Made by a program: the position numbers and the translations under genes
The notes under the pieces: model-generated
Databases searched by the model: none
What the model saw: the letters and a program-made list of their open reading frames with translations, nothing else
What the model was told of the DNA's origin: nothing
In this document: piece by piece, positions 9,901-17,824 of the stretch
Layout: each line of letters opens with the position of its first letter
How positions within the stretch are numbered: position 1 is the stretch's first letter
Origin: Chamaesiphon minutus PCC 6605
GTDB taxonomy: Bacteria > Cyanobacteriota > Cyanobacteriia > Cyanobacteriales > Chamaesiphonaceae
Direction of reading: 5' to 3'
NCBI RefSeq assembly: GCF_000317145.1
Contig: NC_019697.1
Location: forward strand, 2,294,001 to 2,358,000
Length of the DNA stretch: 64,000 bases

Positions 9901-10643
9901 ATACCGATGGCTTGTGGTCGGTGGCATTTAGCCCCGACGGTCGAATCCTGGCCAGTAGTAGCCCAGACCATACAATTAGACTGTGGAGTACTTTGACTGG
10001 TGAGTGTCTCCAGATTTTAGCAGGGCATACAGATTGGGTCACATCGGTCGCCTTTATTGCCTCACCACCGATGCTGGTGAGTGCTAGTCGCGATCGCACG
10101 ATTAGAATTTGGGATATCCAGACGGGTGAATGTATGCGGACTTTACAGGGGCAGCAGCTAGCGCTTGTGTCGATCGCGGTGAGTCCTAATGGCGATATTT
10201 TGGCTAGCGGTAGTGTCGATCGTACCGTGGCTCTTTGGAATATTAATACTGGTGAATGTTTCCAAGTTTTGCCCGGTCATCAAGCGTTCGTTTGGTCTGT
10301 GGCTTTGAGCACCGATGGACGATGGTTAGCCAGTGGTAGCTATGACGGTACCGTCAGGCTTTGGGATGTGCATAGCGGGAAATGTCTAAGGATCTTACAG
10401 GGGCATACGCATGGTGTTTTCGCAGTGGCGTTTGTGCCACACTACAGCGCGGATTTTGCCAATCGGCAGTTGCTTGCTAGTACTGGTACTGATGCCACTA
10501 TTAGATTCTGGGATGTTGCTACGGGTGAATGCGTCAAAATCATTCGATCGCCGCGACCCTATGAAGGAATGAATATTCGGGGCATCCAAGGATTGACTGC
10601 TGCCCAGCAGGAAAATTTAACAGCTTTAGGAGCAATTATATAG
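6987..10643 (+). CDS. NB-ARC NTPase with C-terminal WD40 repeats (paralogue 1)
   Basis: A 1218-residue STAND-type signalling NTPase. An N-terminal helix-turn-helix-like domain (MTADEALALLDRLL to about residue 85) is of the kind seen on vWA/MoxR-associated and NB-ARC proteins. The NB-ARC core has Walker A GMGGMGKTS (about 150), Walker B CLIVFDNFES (about 225), a TSREKP sensor and a GNPLAIKI motif. About 14 WD40 blades follow from AFSPDG near residue 575 to the end, enough for two seven-bladed propellers. The start at ATG 6987 is chosen because the paralogue at 23332 begins identically and both share the upstream AGGA. A TTG two codons earlier is possible. A palindromic repeat encodes VGVASPSGNR inside blade 8. 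Such proteins are usually sensors in defence or regulated cell death; that role is inferred. Confidence 0.93.
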   Translation: MTADEALALLDRLLQEQSLRDLQEQVFRHAWEGCTYPKMAELIGYDTGYIRDIGYELWRQLTQVLGEPVTKNNLQAVLRRQRDRSPKLAMPEVTPASPPDRDCYWGEQIDVSSVIGRENELQQLARWLDDNSDVNPLEPRCRLISIVGMGGMGKTSIAAKLTQKLAAERKFERIVWQSLRNAPPLDKILFQLIAFVSHQQQTESADTVDAQISQLMAYLRTTRCLIVFDNFESILSHGGYREGYAGYSELLRRIATEHHASCLILTSREKPRTLIHLEGESGAVCTLDLLGLSEIEVAEIGSVNGCHTDDSSDWHQLQQSYSGNPLAIKIAATTIRDLFDGSVSAFLEQGVILCNGIEALLAQQFARLSEIEQQALYWLAIGREAVSISQLLADFILSGFRSQVLAALQSLDRQSLIEKSSGCFTLQPVVMEYVTAQFIERICEEITTLDVAIFNSHALLQAQAQDYVRESQVRMILVPLVERLMGKLRSKLEIKHQLDRLLVKLRSEFAGTDGYAGGNLINLLRHLHIDSTGYDFSELCIRQAYLLGMNLHDTNFANTDWANSVFTETFGSIHSVAFSPDGRWLASGDFNGDIRLWDARTHQLRSILRGHTNWLRALTFSPDSRTLASGGFDCTIRLWDVNTSECLRTFADRTQAIRSLAFSPDGNILVSGSDDMLASGSDNCTVRLWDVNTGECLQKFADSTEAIYSVAFSPDGRTIASGDTDSNIRLWNIHKERCVGTWETHQGKVFAVAFSPDGRTIASGGDDATVKLYNTSNGECLRTCLGHSDGLKSVIFSQDGQTLISGGKDRNIKLWDVGTGRCLKTLVGHEDWIWSIACNSAHQIVASGSEDRTVRLWSLSTGKCLRVFQGYANTIYAMAFVPPPLPDIAAPQAVLATGYFGGALRLWNIQDVGVASPSGNRSTSLSGHNSSIRTVAFSPDGQLLASGGNSDNPIIKLWRVRDGQCCHILTGHTDGLWSVAFSPDGRILASSSPDHTIRLWSTLTGECLQILAGHTDWVTSVAFIASPPMLVSASRDRTIRIWDIQTGECMRTLQGQQLALVSIAVSPNGDILASGSVDRTVALWNINTGECFQVLPGHQAFVWSVALSTDGRWLASGSYDGTVRLWDVHSGKCLRILQGHTHGVFAVAFVPHYSADFANRQLLASTGTDATIRFWDVATGECVKIIRSPRPYEGMNIRGIQGLTAAQQENLTALGAII
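9719..9748 (-). repeat. Palindromic repeat inside WD40 gene 1
   Basis: Copy of the window's short palindromic repeat, read in frame as VGVASPSGNR where a blade normally ends in a G-x-C-L turn. The same insertion is present in paralogue 2 (26076), so it predates the duplication. Confidence 0.8.
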
Positions 10644-10712
10644 AATCCATTGGCAATCTTTGAGGGCGATCTTCAGCTAGAAACGTTTATGCTACATCTC
10701 TGTTATTAGACT

Positions 10713-10774
10713 TTACATAACCAACCGACGATCGCCATACCATTGACTCAATTCCTGTTCGATTCCATCCAGGA
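10713..10774 (-). pseudogene. Detached 3' end of the nucleotidyltransferase gene
   Basis: Reading leftwards from the target duplication CATCCAGGA, the frame of the truncated nucleotidyltransferase continues here as ILDGIEQELSQWYGDRRLVM and then TAA at 10715-10713. The insertion sequence at 10775-12258 separated this tail from the rest of the gene. Confidence 0.85.
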
Positions 10775-12258
10775 CATTCGTGACAAGTTAAGAAAATCAG
10801 AGATTTGTCAAAAGGGTAATAAAAAGATGCCAAACTGTTTCTAGTCAAGAGTTTGAGGGAATAGAGGCCTGATGACCAGCCGCCGAAGAAGTAACCGCGA
10901 CCACGCCAAAAAGAACCACCAACCAGGTGTGGAAGATGAGATCATCGCCGCTCAAGTAGAGGCTTTATTGACACCAGCAATTTTCAATCAAAGTCATTAC
11001 TACCGACAATTAGGGCTGAGAAATCGGCTGTTAAATTTACCCTTGATGATGGCAGCAGTGCTGACGCTACTGTGGCGGAATGTGCCAGGAGTCAGAGAAC
11101 TAAGCCGAATGTTAGGGCGAGAAGGATTTTTGTGGTGTGAGCCAACACAAGTAAGTCAACAGGCGATTGCACAAAGATTTCTGACCTTTCCATCTGAGTT
11201 ATTTGAGAGAGTGTTTAAGGAATTACTGCCAGAATTTAGAGTGAAGTGGCACCAGAGAAAACAGCGATTGTTGCCACAAAGCATTGAATTTGCTCAAGCA
11301 AAATTTGAGCGGATTTGGGCATGTGATGGCTCCACATTGGAAGCGATATTCAAGAAATTAGATAGCTTATCTGATGTGCCAATCGGACAACTAGCGGGAA
11401 AAATGGGAGTAGTCATAGATTTGGTGACGAGATTGCCGATTGAAATCTGGTTTAGAGAAAATCCCAAAGCTTCAGATGTTAATTTTGAGAAAGATATCCT
11501 GAATTTAGTAACATCGGGCACTTTATTGCTCTTGGATCGAGGCTTCTATCATTTCCAATTTTGGCAAGAATTAATTAACAGAGATATTCATTTTATTACT
11601 CGATTAAAAAAAGGTGCATCGCTACAGATAGAGCGAGTATTTAGCAATAGTTATAGTATCCGTGACCGAATAGTGCGGATGGGGTCTGGCACCAAAAAGA
11701 CTCCATATATAACTGTAAGATTAGTCGAAATTAAAGTGGGTAAAGTCTGGTATTCTTATCTAACTAGTGTACTCGACCCATTGAATCTTCCTCCCTATGT
11801 AGTCGCCGATTTGTACGGAAGACGGTGGCGAATTGAAGAGGCTTTTAATACTGTTAAACGATTGCTCGGGTTGAGTTATTTATGGACTGGTTCAGTTAAT
11901 GGAATTAAATTACAGATGTGGGGGACTTGGCTGTTTTATGCAGTTCTAGTCGATTTAGGTGATGCTGTAGCTGATGAATTATCTCTCCCATTCGACCGCA
12001 TTTCTTTAGAGATGATTTATCGAGGTCTTTATCACTTTCATGTAGCTCATCATAAAGGTTTAGCTGCCAATCCAGTCACCTATTTTGCTGCCCCAGAGAA
12101 TCAAGATTTAGGTATTGTTAAAACTGTTCGTAAACCTAATGTTAAGTTAATTATTGCACCTTTTCCTGATTCTATGAGTCGAACAGACAATTTTTTCTTC
12201 GACTCATCGCCTCAAGCCCGCTTGACAAGTGCGATCGCTTCTTAACTTGTCACTAATG
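10775..12258 (+). mobile_element. IS4-family insertion sequence, 1484 bp
   Basis: Left end CATTCGTGACAAGTTAAGAA and the complement of the right end CATTAGTGACAAGTTAAGAA match at 19 of 20 positions. A 9-bp direct repeat CATCCAGGA flanks it (10766-10774, 12259-12267). It holds a single transposase gene and is apparently intact. A 199-bp element with the same ends lies at 53257-53455. Confidence 0.94.
10872..12245 (+). CDS. IS4-family transposase
   Basis: 457 residues. The DDE pattern is visible: WACDGSTLE (first Asp), LLLDRGFYHF (second Asp) and YGRRWRIEEAFNTVK, an exact Y-x2-R-x3-E-x6-K signature of the IS4 family. The stop lies 13 bases before the end of the element, overlapping the right inverted repeat. 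The start ATG at 10872 follows a GAGGCC stretch. Length and order are usual for the family and there is no sign of decay. Confidence 0.95.
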   Translation: MTSRRRSNRDHAKKNHQPGVEDEIIAAQVEALLTPAIFNQSHYYRQLGLRNRLLNLPLMMAAVLTLLWRNVPGVRELSRMLGREGFLWCEPTQVSQQAIAQRFLTFPSELFERVFKELLPEFRVKWHQRKQRLLPQSIEFAQAKFERIWACDGSTLEAIFKKLDSLSDVPIGQLAGKMGVVIDLVTRLPIEIWFRENPKASDVNFEKDILNLVTSGTLLLLDRGFYHFQFWQELINRDIHFITRLKKGASLQIERVFSNSYSIRDRIVRMGSGTKKTPYITVRLVEIKVGKVWYSYLTSVLDPLNLPPYVVADLYGRRWRIEEAFNTVKRLLGLSYLWTGSVNGIKLQMWGTWLFYAVLVDLGDAVADELSLPFDRISLEMIYRGLYHFHVAHHKGLAANPVTYFAAPENQDLGIVKTVRKPNVKLIIAPFPDSMSRTDNFFFDSSPQARLTSAIAS

Positions 12259-13063
12259 CATCCAGGATGGCGATCGCATCCGTCATTGATTTTGCCTCAC
12301 TTGCCAACGAAGCAAACACCAACTCAACCCGCTGTTGATAGTCTCGTGGACACAGCGCAAAACTGTTGGCAACTGCGACCGCACCTTTCTCATTCAATAA
12401 GTACTCTTCATTGAGTGCAAATAATACCTGATTCATACAAGCCACACTGCGGAAACAACAACCTGCTGCATAGGCAACATCACCGCGTGCAACAGCCTTT
12501 CCCGCAACGAACAGCGAAAAACTAATTTCCCAGGCAAACTTATTAATTGTTGCTTGTTTAAGCTGACTTGGATAGGGAGTTGTCCTAACTTTTAAACCGT
12601 CTAAAACACTACACGGATCGTGAAGTGGCAGACAAATGGCGACTTCACCCATATAAATAGAGGATACAAAGCCGTGGGGATGACCGGGTTGGTAATCAAT
12701 CGTGATTTGTCCAGCATGGCATTCGTCAATGACACAGCTAACCCGATCGACATCACGAAAGAGAAAATCCACGGGCATATCTTTAATCTTGAGCCAACCA
12801 CCACCATTAATCCATTTTCCCCATCCACCAATTGGTGTAATCAGATTGGGACGATGATTATCGTCAAGTTCGCAAGCAAGTTGATTGAGAGCAATTACAT
12901 CGATGGGATTGTCTGGTAGGTAATAAATTCCTAAATCCACATCTGACTTCGGGGTGTGATTCCCTCTTGCGCGAGAACCTCCGAGTGCTACAGATGCAAT
13001 CCCCTCAATTGACTGCAAATGTTCGACTACATCATGAATAAAGTCAGGTAATTGCTGATTCAT
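12242..13063 (-). pseudogene. Nucleotidyltransferase-domain protein, C-terminus replaced by IS sequence
   Basis: 273 residues with the pol-beta/NTase signature ALGGSRARGNH followed by SDVDLGIYYL near residues 25-48, plus PVDFLFRDVDRV further on. It is similar to small NTase-fold proteins of unclear substrate (aminoglycoside-type or other). The last residues LVTS and the TAA come from the inverted repeat of the IS at 10775-12258, because the insertion cut the original frame after ILD. The lost tail of about 17 residues is still readable at 10713-10774. The missing part is small and the NTase core is intact, so the product could still be active. Confidence 0.82.
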
Positions 13064-13611
13064 AATTAGCTTTACCTCAATTGAGTATTGAGCGTTGAAA
13101 TTACAATTGGAAATCTTAAGAATTTTAACAGTACCCTTTAGGGTTATTTAATTATAAATTTAAAGAGACTTTTCCATTACGTAATTAACAAAACTTTCAC
13201 CCCGACAAGTTACCTCCTGCTTTTGAACAACTGAAAACCCCATGCGTTGGAAAAACGATTTTGCGGTAATACTAACCTCAACAAACAATCTATTTAATGA
13301 CAACTCAACTGCTTTTGCTTCAATTGCTTGATAGATTTGTCTGCCTACGCCGCAACGTTGATAGTTTTTGTGGCAGTAAAAGCAGTCGATATGACCATTT
13401 GGTTCTAGCTCTCCAAACCCAGCAATTACACCCTCATCATCAGCAACATAGGTGAATCGGCTCGAACACACCTCTACCCAGTTTCTAAAGTAGATATTAT
13501 CAGGTGCCCACGCCTTAACCTGTTTGCTTGAGTAATCGCGGACATTAATTTCACGAACTGTTTCATGGAACAGTTGCGCTATTTGTTCGGCATCCTGTGC
13601 TTCAAACAACC

Positions 13612-15041
13612 GGTTCTCCAGTACCTAATGTGCTAATTAAATGAGAATCGAGGCAGTACAAGAGAAAGAAAATAAAATAAATATGTCAAAACTGCTGACG
13701 AGGAGAGGAAAAGCAAGATAATGAAGAGAGGAAGAAATAGTAAGAAGAGCGGCGGGCAGGGCAAGTGGCAACAAAAAAGGAACTCAAGCTACTAACGGAG
13801 CTATTAGGAATAGAAGGAATGCGAGTAGAGTCGCAGCGACAATATGAAGGAATAGGCATCATCTTACAGGTAGAAGCAATAAAGAAAGAAAGCAAATGCC
13901 ATAGATGCGGAACGAAGAGTAGTAGCTTACATCAGAATAATAGATACATAGTAAAAGATTTGCCGTGGGGAGAGCAGCAAGTTCACCTAGAAATAAACAG
14001 AAGACAATTTAAATGTAAAAAATGTCAAAAACCATTTAGCGAACAACTAGAATTTGTTAAAGGCAGAAGAACATATACTTCAAGACTAGCTAAAAAAATC
14101 CTAGCAGAAGCACTAGAAGGAGATATTCAGAGCGTAGCTAGAACAGGAGTAATGACGACAGCAGAAATAGAGAGAATAATTGAAGACGCAGCAGCAGAGC
14201 TAAACGGAGAAAAGCCAACGGATTTAAGAAAACTGGGAATAGATGAAATAGCAATGGTAAAAGGACAAGGAAAATATTGTGCAGTATTAGTAGATATAGA
14301 GCGAGGAAAATTATTAGCAATAATCGAAAGCAGAAAGAGTGAAGAAATAGAGAAAATCCTGAAAGGATGGGGGACAGAGGTACTGGAAAGGATCGAAGAA
14401 GTCAGCATAGACTTATGGAAAGGGTATAAAAGCTTAGCGATAGAAGTGATGCCTAATGCTCAAGTAGTAGCAGACAGATTTCATGTAACAGCGCAAATAA
14501 ATAGTGAGTTAGATAAGCTGAGAAAACAAGAAAAAAGAGCGATAGAGGCTAAACTTAAATCCGCAAAGACATTAGAGCAAAAGAATGAATACACTCGGCA
14601 ATTGGCAGTAATAAAATCGAGTAAATATGCGCTGCTAAAAAATGAAAAAGAGTTAAGAGAGGAGAAAGAACAAGAGAAGCTCAAGCAGGTTAGAGAAGAA
14701 TTTGCCAACATTAGGGCAGCACATCTACTCAAAGAAAAATGGAGAGAGATAATGGAAAAAACAACATCGTGGATGAGAGGACTATTGAAAATTAGACATT
14801 GGCTGGTAAGAGCCAAGCAGCATTTGCCAAATAGTTGTGGCACAATCTCGCGATGGTTAACAGAGATAGTTGCTTACTTTGATGAGCGAACTACTAGTGG
14901 TGTAGTTGAGGGAATTAATAATAAGATTAAGCTCATCAAGCGTACTGCTTATGGCTTCACTAATTTCAACAACTTCCGAAACAGATGCTTGCTAACTTGG
15001 AGATTCAATTATTGATTTAGCACATTAGGTACTGGAGAACC
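13612..15041 (+). mobile_element. ISL3-family insertion sequence, 1430 bp
   Basis: Perfect 25-bp terminal inverted repeats beginning GGTTCTCCAGTACC. The direct repeat AAACAACC (13604-13611 and 15042-15049) is 8 bp, the length typical of ISL3. Inserted in a GNAT gene. Confidence 0.96.
13765..15015 (+). CDS. ISL3-family transposase
   Basis: 416 residues from a GTG start. The N-terminal zinc finger CHRCGTKS...CKKCQKPF is followed by an ISL3-type DDE domain: LGIDEIAMVKG (Asp), VSIDLWKGY with VVADRFHV (Asp), and SGVVEGINNKIKLIKRTAYG (Glu). A lysine/glutamate-rich helical stretch separates the acidic residues. The start is uncertain because no good ribosome site precedes it and upstream in-frame alternatives are not obvious. 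Base usage is AT/purine-rich compared with neighbouring genes, consistent with foreign origin. Confidence 0.93.
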   Translation: MATKKELKLLTELLGIEGMRVESQRQYEGIGIILQVEAIKKESKCHRCGTKSSSLHQNNRYIVKDLPWGEQQVHLEINRRQFKCKKCQKPFSEQLEFVKGRRTYTSRLAKKILAEALEGDIQSVARTGVMTTAEIERIIEDAAAELNGEKPTDLRKLGIDEIAMVKGQGKYCAVLVDIERGKLLAIIESRKSEEIEKILKGWGTEVLERIEEVSIDLWKGYKSLAIEVMPNAQVVADRFHVTAQINSELDKLRKQEKRAIEAKLKSAKTLEQKNEYTRQLAVIKSSKYALLKNEKELREEKEQEKLKQVREEFANIRAAHLLKEKWREIMEKTTSWMRGLLKIRHWLVRAKQHLPNSCGTISRWLTEIVAYFDERTTSGVVEGINNKIKLIKRTAYGFTNFNNFRNRCLLTWRFNY

Positions 15042-15058
15042 AAACAACCGGATCTCAA

Positions 15059-15538
15059 TCATAATCCTACTCCTTTTCTAGATCGCAATTCACGTCGCAT
15101 CACAAGTTCGCCGTTCTCTTCTTGTCCGGTATAAACAAAACCCATCTTTTCGTAGAACGAACCAGGACCACCTTTGGCTGGCACACAACTTGTTTCAACC
15201 GCATCTGCTCCAGGGCGCGTCTTGACGTGTGCAAAGAACAACTCCAACGCCTTTCGCCCGTAACCACGCCCCTGGTATTGTTCGTCTATCATCAAACGCC
15301 AAAGAAAGTACTCTTGCCGAACTACGTCGTCTTCCAACATCAAAAAACCGACTGGCACATCACCAGCGTAGATTGCGCGGAACCAAGCAACCTCTGGATT
15401 AAAATGTGCTTCTGCAATCGACATGGCGTTGGATGCTACGAATTGCTCTTGGGATGGGGCTACCTTTAAGCGGAGGATATCGCGCCAGTTGTCCTTAGTT
15501 ATCTCGCGCAGTGTTACTTCAATGTTGGTCTCGGACAT
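15059..15538 (-). CDS. GNAT family N-acetyltransferase
   Basis: 159 residues from ATG 15538, chosen because AGGA lies eight bases upstream; a GTG five codons earlier is less likely. It has the acetyl-CoA binding motif DEQYQGRGYGRKALELFFAHV and a C-terminal GSFYEKMGFVYTG, in the pattern of spermine/spermidine-type (BltD/PaiA-like) or general small-molecule acetyltransferases. The real acceptor is unknown. It was the first gene of a two-gene unit with the GNAT now split by the ISL3 element: its TGA overlaps that gene's ATG. Confidence 0.88.
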   Translation of the reverse strand: MSETNIEVTLREITKDNWRDILRLKVAPSQEQFVASNAMSIAEAHFNPEVAWFRAIYAGDVPVGFLMLEDDVVRQEYFLWRLMIDEQYQGRGYGRKALELFFAHVKTRPGADAVETSCVPAKGGPGSFYEKMGFVYTGQEENGELVMRRELRSRKGVGL

Positions 15539-15676
15539 ACAGAGTATCCTCACTAATATCGATCGATTTCTACTAAAGAGATTTCAAATGGGTTCTATAG
15601 GGTCAACTAAAACTGCCGAATACGTTGCTTGTGTTAGGCTAGATAGTAGTTTTTCTCCCAAACGCCTCTGAAGTTT

Positions 15677-16069
15677 ATGACTGTTGCTCAAACAACAAGA
15701 CCATCTAGTAGCCCGATTACAGTGACGTTGAAACGCCTTGTCGCGCTGTTGGAAGAAGACGAGACAGACGAGTATGGAGTTCTGCAACCGAGTCAAGCTG
15801 CATTTAAGTTGGCAATGGGATTTGTTCTAGAAGCTTACGATGCAATGGGCGATCGCTTTCCGAAGGCATCGGCTTCAACGGATGAGCAAGGGAGCATTCG
15901 ACTGACATGGAGTAAACTTGAGTCCGACTGCGAAGTTCGGCTAATCTGTCCTGCTCAGAATGACCAGATCGCCTACCTGTACCACGAACTAGGTAACGAT
16001 TATGCTGTAGAACGAGAAGTGACAGTATCCATCCTTTTGTCGTGGTTGGAATGGTTCGGTCGAGCATGA
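15677..16069 (+). CDS. Unrecognised protein, first of a coupled two-gene unit
   Basis: 130 residues. I do not recognise a family. It has a Ser/Thr-rich start, then amphipathic helices (KRLVALLEEDETDEYGVL) and a C-terminal mixed segment ending SWLEWFGRA. There are no membrane spans or signal peptide. Its TGA overlaps the ATG of the following gene, so the two are probably translated together. A toxin-antitoxin or immunity-type pair is possible from size and coupling only. Confidence 0.65.
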   Translation: MTVAQTTRPSSSPITVTLKRLVALLEEDETDEYGVLQPSQAAFKLAMGFVLEAYDAMGDRFPKASASTDEQGSIRLTWSKLESDCEVRLICPAQNDQIAYLYHELGNDYAVEREVTVSILLSWLEWFGRA

Positions 16070-16437
16070 GACAGTTTGAGTCATTAACAGACGACGCGAT
16101 TGTATATCGTTCGATGTTACGCAAGCAATGGATTGATGAGGACACGGGACGAGTAAAAGCAGATGCTTATTTTCTCCGAGCGAATGAGCTTGGACTTTCT
16201 GTAAATTTAGCCACTAAATGTTCTCCGCAACAGTGCGCTGAGATGTTTCGTAAATGTTATGGCGTAGCCAGTCTTCAGGTTGGGGATGTCCGAGAGATTG
16301 GCTTGGATGTGGAACAAGATGCTGTGAATCATGCCAATATTGTGGGTTTGCCATGTCGAGAAGATGACTTAGCCGAGGCGGAACGTTTCGCAGGTTTATT
16401 GGCAAAGCGATCGTACCTTGTCTGGCAACCAGTATGA
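16066..16437 (+). CDS. Unrecognised protein, second of a coupled two-gene unit
   Basis: 123 residues from ATG 16066, which overlaps the preceding stop (ATGA). An earlier in-frame start at 16042 would overlap more and lacks support. It has a compact soluble sequence beginning MRQFESLTDDAIVYRSMLRK, two Cys in KCSPQQCAEMFRKCYG, and AVNHANIVGLP with a His near residue 95. It could be an alpha/beta protein; no domain is recognised. Its co-translation with the gene at 15677 suggests the two act together. Confidence 0.65.
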   Translation: MRQFESLTDDAIVYRSMLRKQWIDEDTGRVKADAYFLRANELGLSVNLATKCSPQQCAEMFRKCYGVASLQVGDVREIGLDVEQDAVNHANIVGLPCREDDLAEAERFAGLLAKRSYLVWQPV

Positions 16438-16488
16438 TTCAGATCGATTGTCTCAAGGTTTCTGTGTAGGCTGTGTGGATGGGTGTTG

Positions 16489-17013
16489 TTAGGCAGCTTC
16501 ATTGAGATTACAGACCATCAGACAAAGCTGTCCGTATACTGGTACGTGATAATCACGTAATACGTGAAACCCAGCCTTGGCATAGGCTCGCTGTGCAAAT
16601 AGATTCTGGACGCTAGAACTTAAGCCCACCAACGGCACATTTCCTCTGTGGCGAAGCTGTGACACCAATAGCAGCAGTGCTTTTGGGCCAATTCCTCGAC
16701 CCACAAATGCCAGATCGCCAATCAACAGATCGACATCAACCGATCCGGCGGGGATCTCGTACAGACCGACTGAATCTAGAACTTCACGCGACACAGACTG
16801 CCATCGAATATAGCCAACCGATCGACCGTCAACGGCGACTAGCGATCGATTTCCACTTGGCGGTGGATTGGCTGCCCAGGCAATGTGGTCTTCAGGTTCG
16901 GGATACCACATAGCGACATGAGGAGCAGTCATCCAATGTCTCAGTAGCTCGACATCAGTGCTGGAGAAGGGAGTTAGGGTGACATTGGATTCCATAAATG
17001 AACGGGTTTTCAT
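16489..17013 (-). CDS. AAC(6')-like GNAT acetyltransferase
   Basis: 174 residues. The fold resembles the aminoglycoside 6'-N-acetyltransferase/RimJ-like group: LTPFSSTDVELLRHWM, HVAMWYPEPEDHI, then DLLIGDLAFVGRGIGPKALL in the acetyl-CoA site and AYAKAGFHVLRDY. These positions are typical of AAC(6')-I proteins, but chromosomal relatives act on many substrates, so drug resistance is not established. The start MKTRSF sits directly behind a 5' leader also found before the genes at 19190 and 22066. A second Met seven codons later is an alternative. Confidence 0.85.
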   Translation of the reverse strand: MKTRSFMESNVTLTPFSSTDVELLRHWMTAPHVAMWYPEPEDHIAWAANPPPSGNRSLVAVDGRSVGYIRWQSVSREVLDSVGLYEIPAGSVDVDLLIGDLAFVGRGIGPKALLLLVSQLRHRGNVPLVGLSSSVQNLFAQRAYAKAGFHVLRDYHVPVYGQLCLMVCNLNEAA

Positions 17014-17050
17014 AGTGTTTGGAATAATGGGAATAGCTAGTTGAAATTAG
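17014..17050 (-). promoter_or_regulatory. Shared 5' leader, copy 1
   Basis: The 37 bases before the ATG at 17013 are nearly repeated before two other minus-strand genes: 19533-19569 and 22258-22295. The minus-strand core reads AACTAACCATT then TTCCAAACACCATG-like sequence. It may be a duplicated promoter/5' UTR. Confidence 0.55.
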
Positions 17051-17127
17051 TAACTAACCTGAGTTCGGGTTAAGAATATTAGCTTCGTTCCAGCACCGCC
17101 GCCGATTGAAATCGGGGCTAACATTAC

Positions 17128-17175
17128 AAAGTCCGCCTTCGCGGACTAATAATTCAGTCCGCGAAGGCGGACTTT
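17128..17175. repeat. Palindromic repeat with 20-bp arms
   Basis: Arms AAAGTCCGCCTTCGCGGACT (17128-17147) and its exact complement (17156-17175) around an 8-base loop. A close relative with the same flanking sequence (GAAATCG-x-GGCTAA before, GCAT after) lies inside the MITE-like element at 60149-60325, and part of it at 43850-43925. The rest of 17051-17298 shows no gene. Confidence 0.8.
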
Positions 17176-17298
17176 GCATCATGAGCAGAGACTTCCAGTC
17201 TCTAGGCTCTTCTTATCCCGAACTGACGTTAACTATAAATCGATTTATAATTACCATCAAATTGAGAAAGATTGAGATCGATCGGATCGGCATTCAAT

Positions 17299-17802
17299 TT
17301 ATTTGCTTGTTGATGACCAAATCTTCATACCTGCTCCAGCAAAACCAATGCCAAAGATTACCCCAGATATGACAAATAACAGGTTAAGACCTGGGATAAA
17401 ATAACCCATGAATCCAACGATCGTCGAAAGTACCCACAAGACCGATACCCAACGGGGAAGCTTGTTGGCGATCCAAGAGCCAACTGCAAACAAGCTCATA
17501 CCTACTGTAAATGTCGATGCGCCGATCGGATATAGATTAATTCCAGAGATCGATCCGGTGCGGATAATTGCAATACCGACGATAGCTAGTAGAAATCCAA
17601 ACAAACCCCACAATCGAGATTCCTGATGCTGAAAACCATAAATACCCATGATGCCAAATAAGAGGAAAATATCGGTCAACAGATAAAGGATAGAGGTCGT
17701 TATATTAGGATTACTACTGGGTAAAAACGAATTTATGCCACGTAAGATTCCAGCAACGATCGCGGCAAGTCCGCCCAATCGAATTAGATTTGTACTAGAC
17801 AT
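17299..17802 (-). CDS. Small membrane protein of unknown function
   Basis: 167 residues with about six hydrophobic helices and short loops: GGLAAIVAGILRGI, ILYLLTDIFLLFGIMGIYGF, LWGLFGFLLAIVGIAII, TFTVGMSLFAVGSWI, WVSVLWVLSTIVGFMGYFI and a C-terminal LLFVISGVIFGIGFAGAGM. There are no charged transport motifs and the family is not recognised. It lies 22 bases before the VOC gene's stop, in the same orientation. Confidence 0.7.
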   Translation of the reverse strand: MSSTNLIRLGGLAAIVAGILRGINSFLPSSNPNITTSILYLLTDIFLLFGIMGIYGFQHQESRLWGLFGFLLAIVGIAIIRTGSISGINLYPIGASTFTVGMSLFAVGSWIANKLPRWVSVLWVLSTIVGFMGYFIPGLNLLFVISGVIFGIGFAGAGMKIWSSTSK

Positions 17803-17824
17803 TTTATCTATCTCCCATCCTACT

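Larger units (their letters stand above)
13160..15062 (-). pseudogene. GNAT acetyltransferase gene with start codon separated by an ISL3 element
   Basis: The main part (13160-13611) encodes a GNAT fold: NYQRCGVGRQIYQAIEAKA is the acetyl-CoA loop and AKSFFQRMGF the end of the fold. The true start lies beyond the insertion. Joining across the 8-bp duplication AAACAACC gives MIEIRLFEAQDAEQIA, whose ATG is at 15062-15060. That ATG overlaps the stop of the next gene upstream (ATGA), so the two GNAT genes formed a translationally coupled pair before the insertion. A TTG at 13609 could allow weak re-initiation but has lost the operon promoter. Confidence 0.9.
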
